From: Norana najaformis
Lineage: Eukaryota > Annelida > Clitellata > Crassiclitellata > Hormogastridae
DNA: 64,000 nt
Assembly: GCA_964023275.1 (NCBI GenBank)
Contig: OZ029923.1
Span: forward strand, 6,607,729 to 6,671,728
Reading direction: 5' to 3'
Shown: positions 1 through 10,508 of the stretch, in pieces
Position numbering within the stretch: the first letter of the stretch is position 1
How the letters are laid out: the number at the start of each line of letters is the position of its first letter
Program-made: the position numbers and the translations under genes
The notes under the pieces: generated by a model
Told to the model about the DNA's origin: nothing
The model's database searches: none
Seen by the model: the letters and a program-made list of their open reading frames with translations, nothing else

Positions 1-1107
1 CCAGAAGAAACATTAGGAACACATGTAAAATGCGAACTGAATATATCGAGACGAATGAACTCAAATCAGAAGAATATAACAAATAAATAGCAAAATAATT
101 ATATCAAAACAGAAAAATATAAACAATAAACTGTAACAGAATAGGAACTTCAAAGACGTCAACGGCCACGGTAAGCATAGGATGTCGTTAAGCTTTGCAA
201 AAATAGATATTGTGAAGTGATTCATTGCAGTGCAGTGCATGGCGATGTACTACATAATGTTATTCAATTTAAGTACGGTAGTGTGCAAATATATGCATGT
301 GTGACCATTTGCATTTTTAGAACCTCAGGGTACATGTAAGGTAAAGTAGCAACGAAACTGTGTGGCGCTCTTAATTACGTCGAGCTAAACTGTTGGAGGT
401 GTCTCGCGCGTTTGTCACCATGGCAAAGTGATTTAATTAATCATAGGCTGATGCAGGGGCCTCTCTGCCATGGCCCTTCTCATATTTACAATTTGGGGAG
501 CGTATATATGTTCATTTTATACAAAGTTCATTTTATGTAGGCCTAAGCATAAAATACAGGTATATACTCATACATATCTAATTCATATTCAGATATACTT
601 TTATGTGTATATATTCATATTATATATTGATGTACTTTATATTATACGAATTCTTGTATATATATTCATATCTTTTTCATATATATATATATTACACATA
701 GAAGATCCAGCGAGACCCTCGTCTGAAATAATTCGCTTTTGAAAAGTCCTTGTGAATCATACAGTAATTTAAATAGGCCTACTTTTACTGCGTACTTGAA
801 AATACGCAGGTACATAAGCACCTGCTGTGCTCCTCATCTCCAACTGGCTTAGGTTTACAAAAGAACAAGCGTGGGCATAAACGAAGGTCCTGACAGCGCC
901 TTTGTAGGGGGGGGGCTATATTAAGTGTCCTGATACGTGCATACATACAAAGGCCCTATATCAAGTATATAGATAACTAACTATTTAACTAACTAAATAG
1001 CCAGCTAACTAACTAACTTTGCGAATGCATACATATATATATATATCTTCTCCGTAATTAGGAAGCTTCAAAGTGGCTGTGTTCTGCGAATTTCACCAGA
1101 TTTGAAT
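1..1107. other. Intergenic spacer, distal 3' flank of hybrid gene H1
   Basis: No gene seen. The stretch is AT-rich with TATA and CTAA runs (CTAA around 970-1015). It is collinear with 57533-58645 and with the spacers at about 14400-15590 and 35712-36940, so it belongs to the repeated unit of the array. Short open frames here read through simple-sequence runs and are not credible genes. Confidence 0.6.
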
Positions 1108-2352
1108 TAATAATTAAATAATTAGCAACTTCTAATGCGCCAGTGTCTAATGCACAAGGCATCAACCGATGGCACACCAAAACCAAGCCACAATCAAGTC
1201 GATATCCAGAACGTCAGTCCGCACGACAGAGAGGCAGCCTATGGTGGATAAGCAATTTGAAACAGGTAAGTTTTAAGTTGAGAACGAAATGACAGGAGCG
1301 ACTGAGCAGAACGAACAGACACAGGGAAGGAATTCCAAAATTTTGGTCCAGCAATCGAAAATGCTCGTTTACAAAGAACAGTGCTAGCCCAAGTTATGAT
1401 CAGAGAAAGACAATCAGATGACCTTGCAGAATAATGGTGTCTGGGGAATAAGGATTGATTTCAAGTATTGTGGTTGGCCATAGTTCAATGTTTTATAAAC
1501 TGTAAGTCCTAATTTGAAACAAATCCTTTGCTGAACAGGAAGCCAATGTAAAGATTTAAGTACAGGGGTTATATGCTCATATTTAGAAGTATTTGTTATG
1601 GCTCTAGCCAAGGAGTTCTGAACTCTTTGAAGTTTCTGCATGTTTGATCTAGTGATACCAACAAGAATGGAGTTACAATAGTCAAGATGACTGGAGACCA
1701 ATGCGTTAGCTAAGGATATTTTGGAAGACATGGGGACATAATGCCTAATTCTGCGTATGTCTCGAATATACATATATGATGACTTACAAATACCATTTAC
1801 ATAGTTTGTGAGGGACATGGTTGAATCAAAAACAACACCCAAGTCACGAGCAGTATCAGTCATCTCAATGAGTGAATCACCCAGTTTTACAGATTTAAGC
1901 CATTTGAATTTCTTAAGTTGCTGAGGAGTGCCAAGCAGTAGAAATTCAGTTTTTGAGGGGTTAAGGAGAAGTTTATTTGCTGCCATCCAAGACTGCAGCT
2001 CTTCAAAGGCATCAGACAACAGCTGCACAGACGAGTGACAAGTCAAACTGTCAAATGAGATGTAGATTTGGGAGTCATCAGCATAGAAATGATATCCCAG
2101 TGAATGATTGTCTAGCAGGGTACCTAGAGGTGTGGTGTATAATGTAAACAAAAGAGGACCAAGTACAGAACCCTGCGGAACGCCACAGGTCAACGAGGCA
2201 CTAGCTGAATAATGTCCATTTAAATATACAGATTGAGTGCGAGGGCTGAGGTAAGTAGCAAACCAGTGTAGGGCAGGACCAGAAACTCCAAATCAATGTT
2301 GAAGACGATGCAAAAGGAGAGAGTGGTCGACAGTATCAAAGCCAGCAGACAA
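1108..2352 (-). mobile_element. CR1/L2-like LINE fragment, 5'-truncated and dead
   Basis: The minus strand encodes the second half of a non-LTR reverse transcriptase. The motif-A remnant FDTVDH lies near 2335, GVPQGSVLGPLLF near 2180 and the catalytic FYADD near 2080. The block HWLPVQQRI lies near 1540, and AFSIAGPKFWNS leads to a stop at 1239. These motifs and this ending are typical of CR1/L2-clade LINEs. The frame is broken by a TGA just upstream of the GVPQGS block (near 2297) and by a frameshift near 1414, so the copy cannot be functional. The paralogous spacer at about 58650 lacks it, which gives clean borders with an AATT repeated at both ends as a possible short target duplication. 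Its 3' end is an AATTATT-rich tail at the low-coordinate side. The clade is assigned from motifs only. Confidence 0.85.
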
Positions 2353-3086
2353 ATTCTGATAACGTGTCAAATTATTTGTACAGCACTGATCCTTCTTAAA
2401 CCAGGAAGCAATCGTTAAGAGTGCTGCTGTTTCTACGAAAAGCTAACACTTAATAAAATAGGAATAATAGTTCCTGTTTGAGGCATAGATTTTAAGAGGA
2501 AGCTGGAAAGTATTGACTGTTGAGCATTCACAGTAATAATTTGCACTAGTTCTCTCACAGTCTTCTGCGCCGCTTTCATCCTTATTTTGTTCTGTTATGT
2601 CATGTTGTTTTGCTAAATGCAAATATAGATGTGCATGTTTTTCCATAGCGACCCTATGACCTTGACTCTGCTAACTTCTCAATGAATTCATAGGGTGAGA
2701 TCCTTTACCACCGCTTTCGGTTTGAATGGATACCGCATTATTTAATGTCTTCCTTATACGGACCGCCTGATGAACAATTTGAAACAATAAATTGTACACA
2801 GTTAATTATAAATTCATTTAAAGGGATTTCAGAAAAATAGAGTCATGGACGATAGAACTCCTTTCTAGTCAGATGAAGGCAGTTCACTTCCCTCTTTTAA
2901 TTTCTGTTGGGAATTAAATAAGCCATCAAACGGTATACATATATATATATCTAATTATTATAGTACTGCTGTTTGTAAACAAGTCTCCTGACATACATAA
3001 TTTGAAATAATTCAACTTAAGCGTGTCTTATGAAATTAATAAGCTACTTATTAAGTTAAATGATCGTCGTAACTGTAACAAACAGT
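2353..3086. other. 3' flank of H1
   Basis: Non-coding flank directly downstream of the H1 stop codon. It is collinear with 58660-59382 (H2) and with the shared flank of the B genes at 15590-16632, 36950-38232 and 43600-44682. Relative to B2, B3 and B4, a stretch containing the 16-bp TGCTTTGCTCCGAAAA repeat is missing around 2765. No AATAAA on the minus strand close to the stop was found. Confidence 0.5.
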
Positions 3087-6000
3087 TTATCTGAAGCCGA
3101 TGGAAAAGCCAAGGACATCAGGGATTCTGTTTGTTTGAAGGTAGCAACCACAGCCACCGAAATGCATCTCTCCGAACATGAAGTAACTGCTCGGCATTAC
3201 CCGACCCGATGGATTCGGGAGCAGGTAGGCAAATATGTTGTTGCAGAACGGTCCAGGCACGTGGTAGTTGGAGGAGGCAATTTCCCTGAAGTTCGGGAAC
3301 AACGTGATAAGGCTGTTGGGATTCCTATCGCAGTTTCTGAAAGTGTTTCGATGACCGTTTACCTGAATTCCCTGAACAGCGTTATTCGAAGCGTGCTTTA
3401 TGGGAAGAAAGCCCAAGAAGAGGTAAGGATTTCCTAGAATTCCCCGGTTAAGCGGACCAGAGTAATATTTAAAGTTGTTAAGGCCAAGTTTCAAAGGAAT
3501 CGACCTGAAAGTAAAGAAAATACACGGTATACAAAAGAATAGAGCGAAGATATACTACAATAACTGAAATAGGCCTATATATTTACTAAGTGTTAGTACA
3601 TTTGAAGCATCTATAGTGGAAGCGTCAAGATTATTTATTTGCATTCATAGTTTATGCCTAGAATGTCTTCTATTGGTCCGGCACACGATCTAAAGGCTAG
3701 TACTCCAATGCTCAACTATATAATCATAATGTATACTGGTTGTTGTCAATTTCTTTCTTTTTTTTTTGATCAACAAACGAATAATAAGAAAATATTAAAA
3801 TTCATTGAAATAGTACAGCGTCATTTTCGAAGGACCGTTAATAAACTATATCAATTAATAATAAGAAATAACTGAAGAAAGAAACTTTTGAGTTGAACTG
3901 AAATTCTGCAAACTTTTGCTGATGTTATTCGAGTTTGCCACGTTTTGGCTCGCTTCCTCTGGAGATACTGTACATGTACATACATTGTCCACGTCACATG
4001 CAGTACACTAGGGGCGGATTTTGGCTCACACCTCCATGAGTGGCAGATTGCGAAATGCATTTGCCTGTTAGCCCTGCGTCCGGGTTTCGAATCTCAGTTC
4101 GTCATGTGGCGAAACTGATGAATCGTTGTCACGGTGTTATATAATTGTAAAGAAACGGTGGTCCTTGGCTCTGACCTCTTTCAGTCTGTTTATGGCTCTT
4201 AGTGTTTCCTGTTTCCCGGCTTCAATGTGAACTTCTGAACTTTATAAGGAAGGCACTATTAAAACATAGTTGTATTGTATTGTTGTTGAATTGCTTTTGT
4301 CCTCTTTGCACTTCAAGCAAAGTATCCTTTAACACCAGGACCACGTGACCCTCTGCAAAATACTAACGTTGACAGAGGCGCGTTTGCAATTAACGACCGA
4401 TCAGCTTACCTCGCTTAACATTTGTTATTAACCTATGTAGACCAACGTGTAAACAGAAAGTATTTTGTTCATATTATTCGCGAGAAGGCGCCGGTGTCAA
4501 ATGTAACCTTCTTTAGCGCAAAGCATCTGCTTGCTAGTTCGGCAAATGTCCCTTATGGAGAGAATCCACTGTAGATCCCCGCTAGATACAGGTCATGAAA
4601 ACAATTGCCAAAACCTGTTCCGTCATTGATAACTTACTATTGTATATCCAGGACAAACGCACACACATCGCATTTCTCTCCATCTCCCTCTTCCTCTGCA
4701 CAGAAATTACATTATTGTCATATTATTCGCGTCCTGGCGGCGGTGTTATATAACTTTTGTAAATGTACTACACGGGCGTCAAAAGCTTTTATTATTTACT
4801 GTATTATGTAGATTTGACTGGATCGGATTAGATTAGAGCAGAGATAGGTTTTGTTCATTTAGAGCTTTATCAAATAAACCAAATGTTGTTCCTTGAAACC
4901 GTCGGGACTCTCTGATCATGCCCGGAATGAGATTTAAAAGGCATTCATAGTGCAAACGCAGCAGGTACTATGGTTTGGGATACACTTACGAATATTCTGG
5001 GAGTTGACGGAGCGCGGCATATGACTGTTCTCCGTTGGTCTTGCGAACGCGTAGGAGTACGGACGTCTTGTCAGTTATCATAACCGGCAGATCTTCATTC
5101 TTCAAAGCCGAAAGAGTCGACGGATTGAGGAAAGTGTAACCTCCGTGATTCAATCCCATCTCACAATAGACCTAAAATGTATGTGTTAAGAGCTACCTAA
5201 CAGACCTATAAAGGTGCGATTTTATAGGTGGGCCCTAATCCAGGTCATATGTACTAAACCATAACGTAATGCTTTCACAGTTAAGGCAATATAATCCTCT
5301 CAGATATCCTTCCTCTTAGATATCGCTTTACAAAGATTCGATAACAAGTACAATCAGTCATTACAATAATAATAATTATTATGTCTTTTGTCATTGTGGT
5401 ATCGTCCTTCTCCTCCTTCTCTTCCTCTTCCTCATGAAATTCATAACTATATAAGGAACCAATATTACGCTAATTAGCCTGCAAGTTTAAAGTGCGCGTT
5501 TGTGTAGGACATTTTCACGGCGTAACATTGATGAGTCGTGGTGTTGCGTGGACTTGTTTGGTCTGGTTGTCGAACTCCCGCACTAAGGCGGAACTCTTTC
5601 GTGACGTCATTGGGTTACTGACTTGTTGGATAACGTGCTAATTAATGTTTGCGATTACTGAGTTAGTTTGGCTGAGACGCAGTGATGCAGCGCTGATGTG
5701 TTATACTAGCTGGTGTTCTGCGCCTAGCATTTAAATAGCACTTTAGAAATTTATAATTACGATTATGATATGAACACGATTACATTTATATGATTTAATC
5801 AAACACGAACAATCGTTCTTTCGTGCAGTTATTAATCTGTCAACATATCTAAACATTTGTGAAGCTATACAAGATTTACACATATTACTTTCATATCTAA
5901 ACCCATAATCGACAGAAGGAAGTGGAAACATTTGTCGAAGACATAAATATGTAGCCAACACCGATTGGCTACACATTGATTTCACCTACAAATGTTTCAC

Positions 6001-7873
6001 CCTGGCGAAGTGACTGCATTGTGAGTAATGTATGTATATCCACCTCAACAAATCATTAACTATAGGTAATATCCACCTCAACAAATCATTAACTATGAGC
6101 CTGATTAGTTCAGAAGTCATGCTAGTCGATAACGAGCATTGCGGATTAGATAAAGATTAGATCGTATTGGATCGATTCGGATCGGATGTGATTTATCATA
6201 TCCGATACGATGAGATCTGATAAGACCAGATTCGATAAGATAGGATATACATACGCATATTGTGGCAGTTGTTTAAGAGTGGCACAGTACTGGGTGCTGT
6301 CTGATTTCCTGTAGCAGAATCGGAAACTGGTTTTATTGGTAAACATCAGTGCCACTTCTTCGCTTGTCAGTTGAGAGAGAAACGTTGGATTGATGAACGT
6401 GTATCCTCCTCCCTCTGTCTCCATATCACAGTAAACCTACAGTAATCCAGTCATATCAGCAGGGTAACAGGATCTGCATTTTGTAAAACTTATCTGATCT
6501 AAAGATTTCGGCAGAGCCATTGTCATCGTGAACAAGATCTCTTGTAACGAAAACACATTCTAAAATCATAATCCGTTGGAGATGCCCGGTTAAAATCCAA
6601 TATATAAGAGAAACCAGCGACCCAGCTGAATCGAGGAGAAAGCCAGGAATCAGGAAACCTACTGGCTGATCCCAAGCTTTGCAATTCACTACCAAGTCCA
6701 ATTCTATGTGGTCTGTCATTTCTTTAATGTCATTCAGATCGAAACTTAAGAGAAATCTATTTCAATTTGCTCATCCACCGTAGCCTGACTTTTGGAGTCA
6801 TTGTTTCCTCAGATTTCGATCAACTTCTCAGAAGGATATTGATTTTACTGCAGCTTTACTGAAGCGACTATTGATTCTTGCAATGTAAATTATGATAACG
6901 GCGCTATAGAAGTCATTAGAAGAGATTAGATTATTGGTTCGGATCGCAACCTCTAAGGAACTTCAGAATTTTTTCTTCCACTAAGATCAAAGCCCCAGTT
7001 TTAACAGGAAACATCAGGAGCTCTTAAAATCCGAAACTATTCAGTGTTCTCTTCACCATGGGTCTATTGGGAAGATTCTGTCCATGATGATATATGCCCA
7101 AATGGCTTCGCACAACGTTGAAACGTGTTTTACCACTTGAGAATCGTGTCTCTTTATTTCCACAATGATAATTACACACCTCTATGCCATTTCCGAACAC
7201 GGTTCCGACGATATACGTTCCACTTGGAAGAGCTGGTTTCTTCAGCTTCCTATACAGACAGGCGTTCTTTGCGTCGACACACTGTAAATCTGAAACATTA
7301 TGACCATTTAGATCTGATCTTAAGTTGAATAAAAGGACCAGCCTGAGTACTATTGCTTTCATAATGGGCACTCAAGGTATGGCTACACTGACTCATTTGT
7401 TTTTGGTATGAACTATAAGCCGAAACAGATAATAATAGGTCTATATAGTCCTCTTCGAATTATTAATGTTGTTATTATTATTATAACTTTTTATTAATAA
7501 TAATAATATTATTATTATCATTTGTAGTTTATTATAACCATATAAGTAAAGAACATCTTGAAAGCAGTGCCTTTTTCTTTTTTTCTTCTAAAAGACGCTA
7601 TTTGAATACCCATGAAAATAGACACATAAGGCAATAAAAGCAGCAACAACAAAGAAAGATACTCCTATAATAACACACATGTAAGGTAAGAGTAATATAA
7701 TTGAAAGATTATTTATACATCCACTGTTCCAGACAAAATCCATAATTACGTTCGTTCCGGCCTTAAAGTTACTAAGTTACAATTGCAGCAGATGAAGCAG
7801 ATATACCTGCTTTAATGGTTTCGAAGGAAACCGCAATTAACAGGATTCCTAAGAACCAACTCATTGTTGCCAT
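3087..7873 (-). CDS. H1: A/B hybrid secreted protein gene, two alternative exon 3 cassettes
   Basis: Minus-strand exons are 7807-7873 (signal peptide, starts MATMSWFLG), 7180-7289, 6255-6436 (A-type exon 3, VYCDMETEGGGYTF), 4990-5171 (B-type exon 3, VYCEMGLNHGGYTF) and 3087-3504 (B-type exon 4, TAA at 3087). All borders have GT-AG. Exon 2 ends in phase 0, both exon 3 versions start in phase 0, are 182 nt long and end in phase 2, and exon 4 accepts phase 2. Splicing exon 2 to either exon 3 gives an open frame of 258 residues; including both breaks it. The product should be secreted: signal peptide 1-22, a C-x6-C pair, a fibrinogen-like opening (PSGTY...IEVYCDM) and the FGGCGCY motif near 235-241. 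A exon 4 and B exons 1-2 are absent. Spliceability is inferred; no transcript evidence is available. Confidence 0.82.
4039..4232 (+). repeat. Possible tRNA-derived SINE fragment in H1 intron 3
   Basis: Between sequence shared with B2 and B4 (ending cctccatg and resuming at ttctgaactt) this copy holds a block absent there. It contains GGGTTTCGAATCTC, a fair match to a pol III B box. The same block is at 60334-60527 and, shortened, at 39178-39354. No convincing A box or terminal repeat was seen, so the SINE call is tentative. Confidence 0.35.
5683..5686. other. Recombination junction between B intron 2 and A intron 3
   Basis: Sequence on the low side (…gagacgcagtgat) follows B3 up to 40809. 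Sequence on the high side (tgatgcagcgct…) follows A3 from 23347. The two parents share only TGAT at the switch, so the fusion point is resolved to these four bases. The identical junction is at 61978-61981 in H2. Confidence 0.8.
7467..7527. repeat. Short ATT-rich microsatellite in H1 intron 1
   Basis: Interrupted ATT/AAT run at the position where A2, A3, A4 and A5 carry longer ATT arrays. The H2 copy is at about 63750-63822. Confidence 0.7.
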
Positions 7874-7954
7874 TGTTGAGACTTTCTATCCGACTCTGAA
7901 CGAACGTCCGTCAAAATCTTTTCTTGCTAAATGCACAACATGAAGCATGTGGGG

Positions 7955-7962
7955 TCTTTATA
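7955..7962 (-). promoter_or_regulatory. TATA box of H1
   Basis: TATAAAGA on the minus strand about 82 nt upstream of the H1 ATG (7873), predicting a 5' UTR of roughly 50 nt. The same element occurs at the same spacing in A3 (29251-29258). Confidence 0.65.
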
Positions 7963-8558
7963 AGAAACAGCTGCTTTACAACGAATGACGTGTGACGACC
8001 TGATAAAACAGACTTGATGACGGCAAACATTCAACGTGTGCCTACTCAGTGTTTCGATTTTGCTGGAAATCGACAAAGGCCATAATTGAAAAATTCAGAT
8101 ACGTCGTTGCCACGTGGCGAATTCATCATGTAATTCGATATACCCTATGTTGCTTTAGCAATTAAAACTCCTTATGAGTAAAAAGCTATTAAATGAAAAC
8201 TTAATCAATCATATAGAAAAATGTGCACTCTGCCTAGGCATGTAAGTTGCAAAGGTACACGCGCGTATGTATTGTGTGACGAAACAGACATTTAAGTATA
8301 TAATTTTCTAATATGTCTGATAGGAAAACGTGTCCTAATTTAATGGATGAGAAGATCAATGAAGACGTCTATCTTAAAATGTGCTGCAAAGTAATGTAAT
8401 GTAATACAATCAAATCCAGTATAATATGACGTCTTATGGGATATAAAGTTTTCAGAAAAGATTTAGCGTCGTGCAGTGAATTCTGATGTGTAGTAAAGTT
8501 ATGTGATGTTACTTCGGTGCTTGAATATATGCGTATAATGTTTATTTCACGCACGACT
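7963..8558. other. Upstream region of H1
   Basis: Non-coding as far as can be seen. By eye it matches 29259-29854 upstream of A3 at a constant offset of 21,296, so it was duplicated recently or homogenised together with the promoter. Confidence 0.5.
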
Positions 8559-8756
8559 GAAGAAATAAAAGAATCTCCAGCAGATCAGTTTGAGGATAGG
8601 AAAGAATCTCTAAGAGACCAGTATGAGGAAACGAATGAATCTGTACCAGACCAGCCTGAAGAAATTAAGGAACCTTTAAAAGACCAGCATAAGAAAATGA
8701 AGGAAGATCTACAAGACCAGCCTGAAGAAACGAAAGGACTTCTAAGGACACATAGT
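8559..8756 (+). repeat. Six 33-bp repeats forming an open 11-residue repeat frame
   Basis: Six exact-length 33-bp units are open on the plus strand, within a frame that could start at 8517 and stops at 8765. Each unit encodes a variant of EEIKESLxDQP, a charged 11-residue pattern that would suit a helical or coiled-coil segment. The array lies about 0.7 kb upstream of H1 and in the opposite orientation. An identical copy is at 29855-30052. There is no signal peptide and no recognised family, so it may be a coding minisatellite exon or only a repeat that happens to be open. Confidence 0.5.
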
Positions 8757-10508
8757 TTACATTGACAGAATCACTTATTGCACAAGTTGTATCAAGGGAG
8801 ACTCCTTTCATAAGCAGGAACTAGATGCCAAGGATGCCTCGTTCCAGAGCGTGGCATCTCTCTTTGAGGATTCGTTTGTGATCATGCGTGATGCGACGTT
8901 GTATTGAAACTTGCCACTAAGGGAACTGCCTGAAAATTTGCAATCTGCTTCCGAGGACCTGCTTGAACACCGGTGGCTTGCACCAGAAGTACAAACTAAG
9001 TAGATACCGTTTTCAGTTTAAGAGAATTCATAAAAGTTTTTCACTGACTCACTTAAGAACACAGAATCGGTACAAGGTGATCATTTTGAAAGCACGCATC
9101 CATCTTAAAAAATCAATGGTGTGTATATAATCTACAGGACATAATTTATCTAGTCTTTAGTTCATTTTATGCTTCGGCATTATCTCGAAGACATTTGGGA
9201 TTTATAAACGTTTAGGAGAATGCTGAATAATATTATGCTTTATTACCTGGAGGTTTTAGATCTGCTTTATTTTGGCTTTGGACATATGTGTATGTGTAGA
9301 TAGATTTTTTATAACGTCGTCCAAGAACCTCTTATAGGCGCCCACCTCTAGGCTAACTGATGACGGGGTTGGTAAAAACAAGAATGCCTCTGTCGTCGCG
9401 CTCTCGCAAATGTAATACAGAACCAGACCAAATGAGTTCCACTCATGGCTTACACTTGACTCAGTATTCAAAGTTTCTGTTCTGTGTTGCAATGAAGAAC
9501 AGGAATGGCGACAGTCTTACCTTGATCGCAGCTCACAATTTTGCCTACCGATTGGCATGCCCAGGGTTGGCGGCGAGGACTTATCCAATCTTGGGATCGA
9601 GCTTCAATTATGGAAGATGTCTAGATACCGCTCAAAACCGCATAAATCCGAGACAGACTCAAGTATAGTTCCTAAATGTAAATGATGTTCCTAGAGTTTC
9701 TCTAGGCACTAATGAAGCTATAGAAACACAAATCGTGAGCGACTTAAAGGAAGCACTTCTACTGTCAGCTGCCTTTATAAATTTAACTAGCTTTTGCCTT
9801 GCTACTTTTAGAGGAAACGAAACTTAGTTACCTGGTCAATACGCTTGATGATTTGACATCCATCGTATGTTTCAGACATTAATAGTTCTGATGGTATATT
9901 AGACTGTATGATTTATTCGGTCACGGCTGGACCACCTTCTCTTGGCCAAGCCCTCAAAGTCTGTTACCCAAGTTTCTTCATTTCAGAATAGATACGACGA
10001 AGAGAAAATCAATCTTCTATGTGATGGCCATATCCTGTGGTGCAACTGTTGGATGGCTCGTTAACTTAACAACGGCCCTTGAACAGGCGAATCCTCGGGT
10101 TCATTAGTGGCTCTTTTGAAAGATTCTTCTTTAAAGGCGCTATACAAATTTCCACATACTGTATATAATATACGCACGTTTGTTTTCTTAATTACAGAGA
10201 AGCACACTGTAGAAGATACTTACGACTTTACCAATTTATGCTGCTCAGCTATAGAAAATCAGGCGTGTCTAACAGAACAGATTGACACTAATTGTTTTCT
10301 GGGACAAATGTTTATACACTATACTCTGCAACTAGATAAAGATGCATTCAATGATTGTTTTATAACTAGAAGCGTGTCTTTTCAAGTTGTCTTAATTCTA
10401 TCGACAGCTAACGTTAAATCGAAAGGTTTTAGCAAGCGCGTTAATTAAAGTTACATTAGGCTCTCGATTCATTCGAGATTCATTCGTGAAACTTAGTAAT
10501 GGAAATCA
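8757..10508. other. Spacer between H1 and A2, including conserved 3' flank block of A genes
   Basis: From about 9240 to 10450 the sequence recurs as the 3' flank of A4 (30536-31755) and A5 (50605-51822) and in part of A3 (22128-22440). Open frames on either strand (for example 9360-9668 and 10107-10448) are kept between copies, but they show no motif, and the DNA-level similarity is explained by duplication. A sequence resembling a LINE/SINE 3' end (aaggcgctatacaaat) lies near 10136. I see no supported gene. Confidence 0.45.

Noticed and set aside
3060..3437. Plus-strand frames opposite B-type exon 4 (also at 59356)
   Set aside because: Antisense shadow of exon 4, whose minus-strand frame is conserved in five copies with matching splice sites.
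6456..6719. 87-residue minus-strand open frame in intron 2, also in A3 (24082-24345) and H2 (62751-63014)
   Set aside because: It is kept only in the three closest copies, where DNA similarity alone explains it. It is not open in A2, A4 or A5 and lies between well-phased exons 2 and 3. No motif is visible.
9360..9668. Plus-strand frame repeated at 30656 and 50722
   Set aside because: It lies in the duplicated 3' flank of A genes, has no recognisable motif and is disrupted in the A3 flank (22250-22440).
10107..10448. 113-residue plus-strand frame repeated at 31409 and 51476
   Set aside because: Conserved only by recent duplication; it starts within a LINE/SINE-like tail and has no motif or signal peptide.
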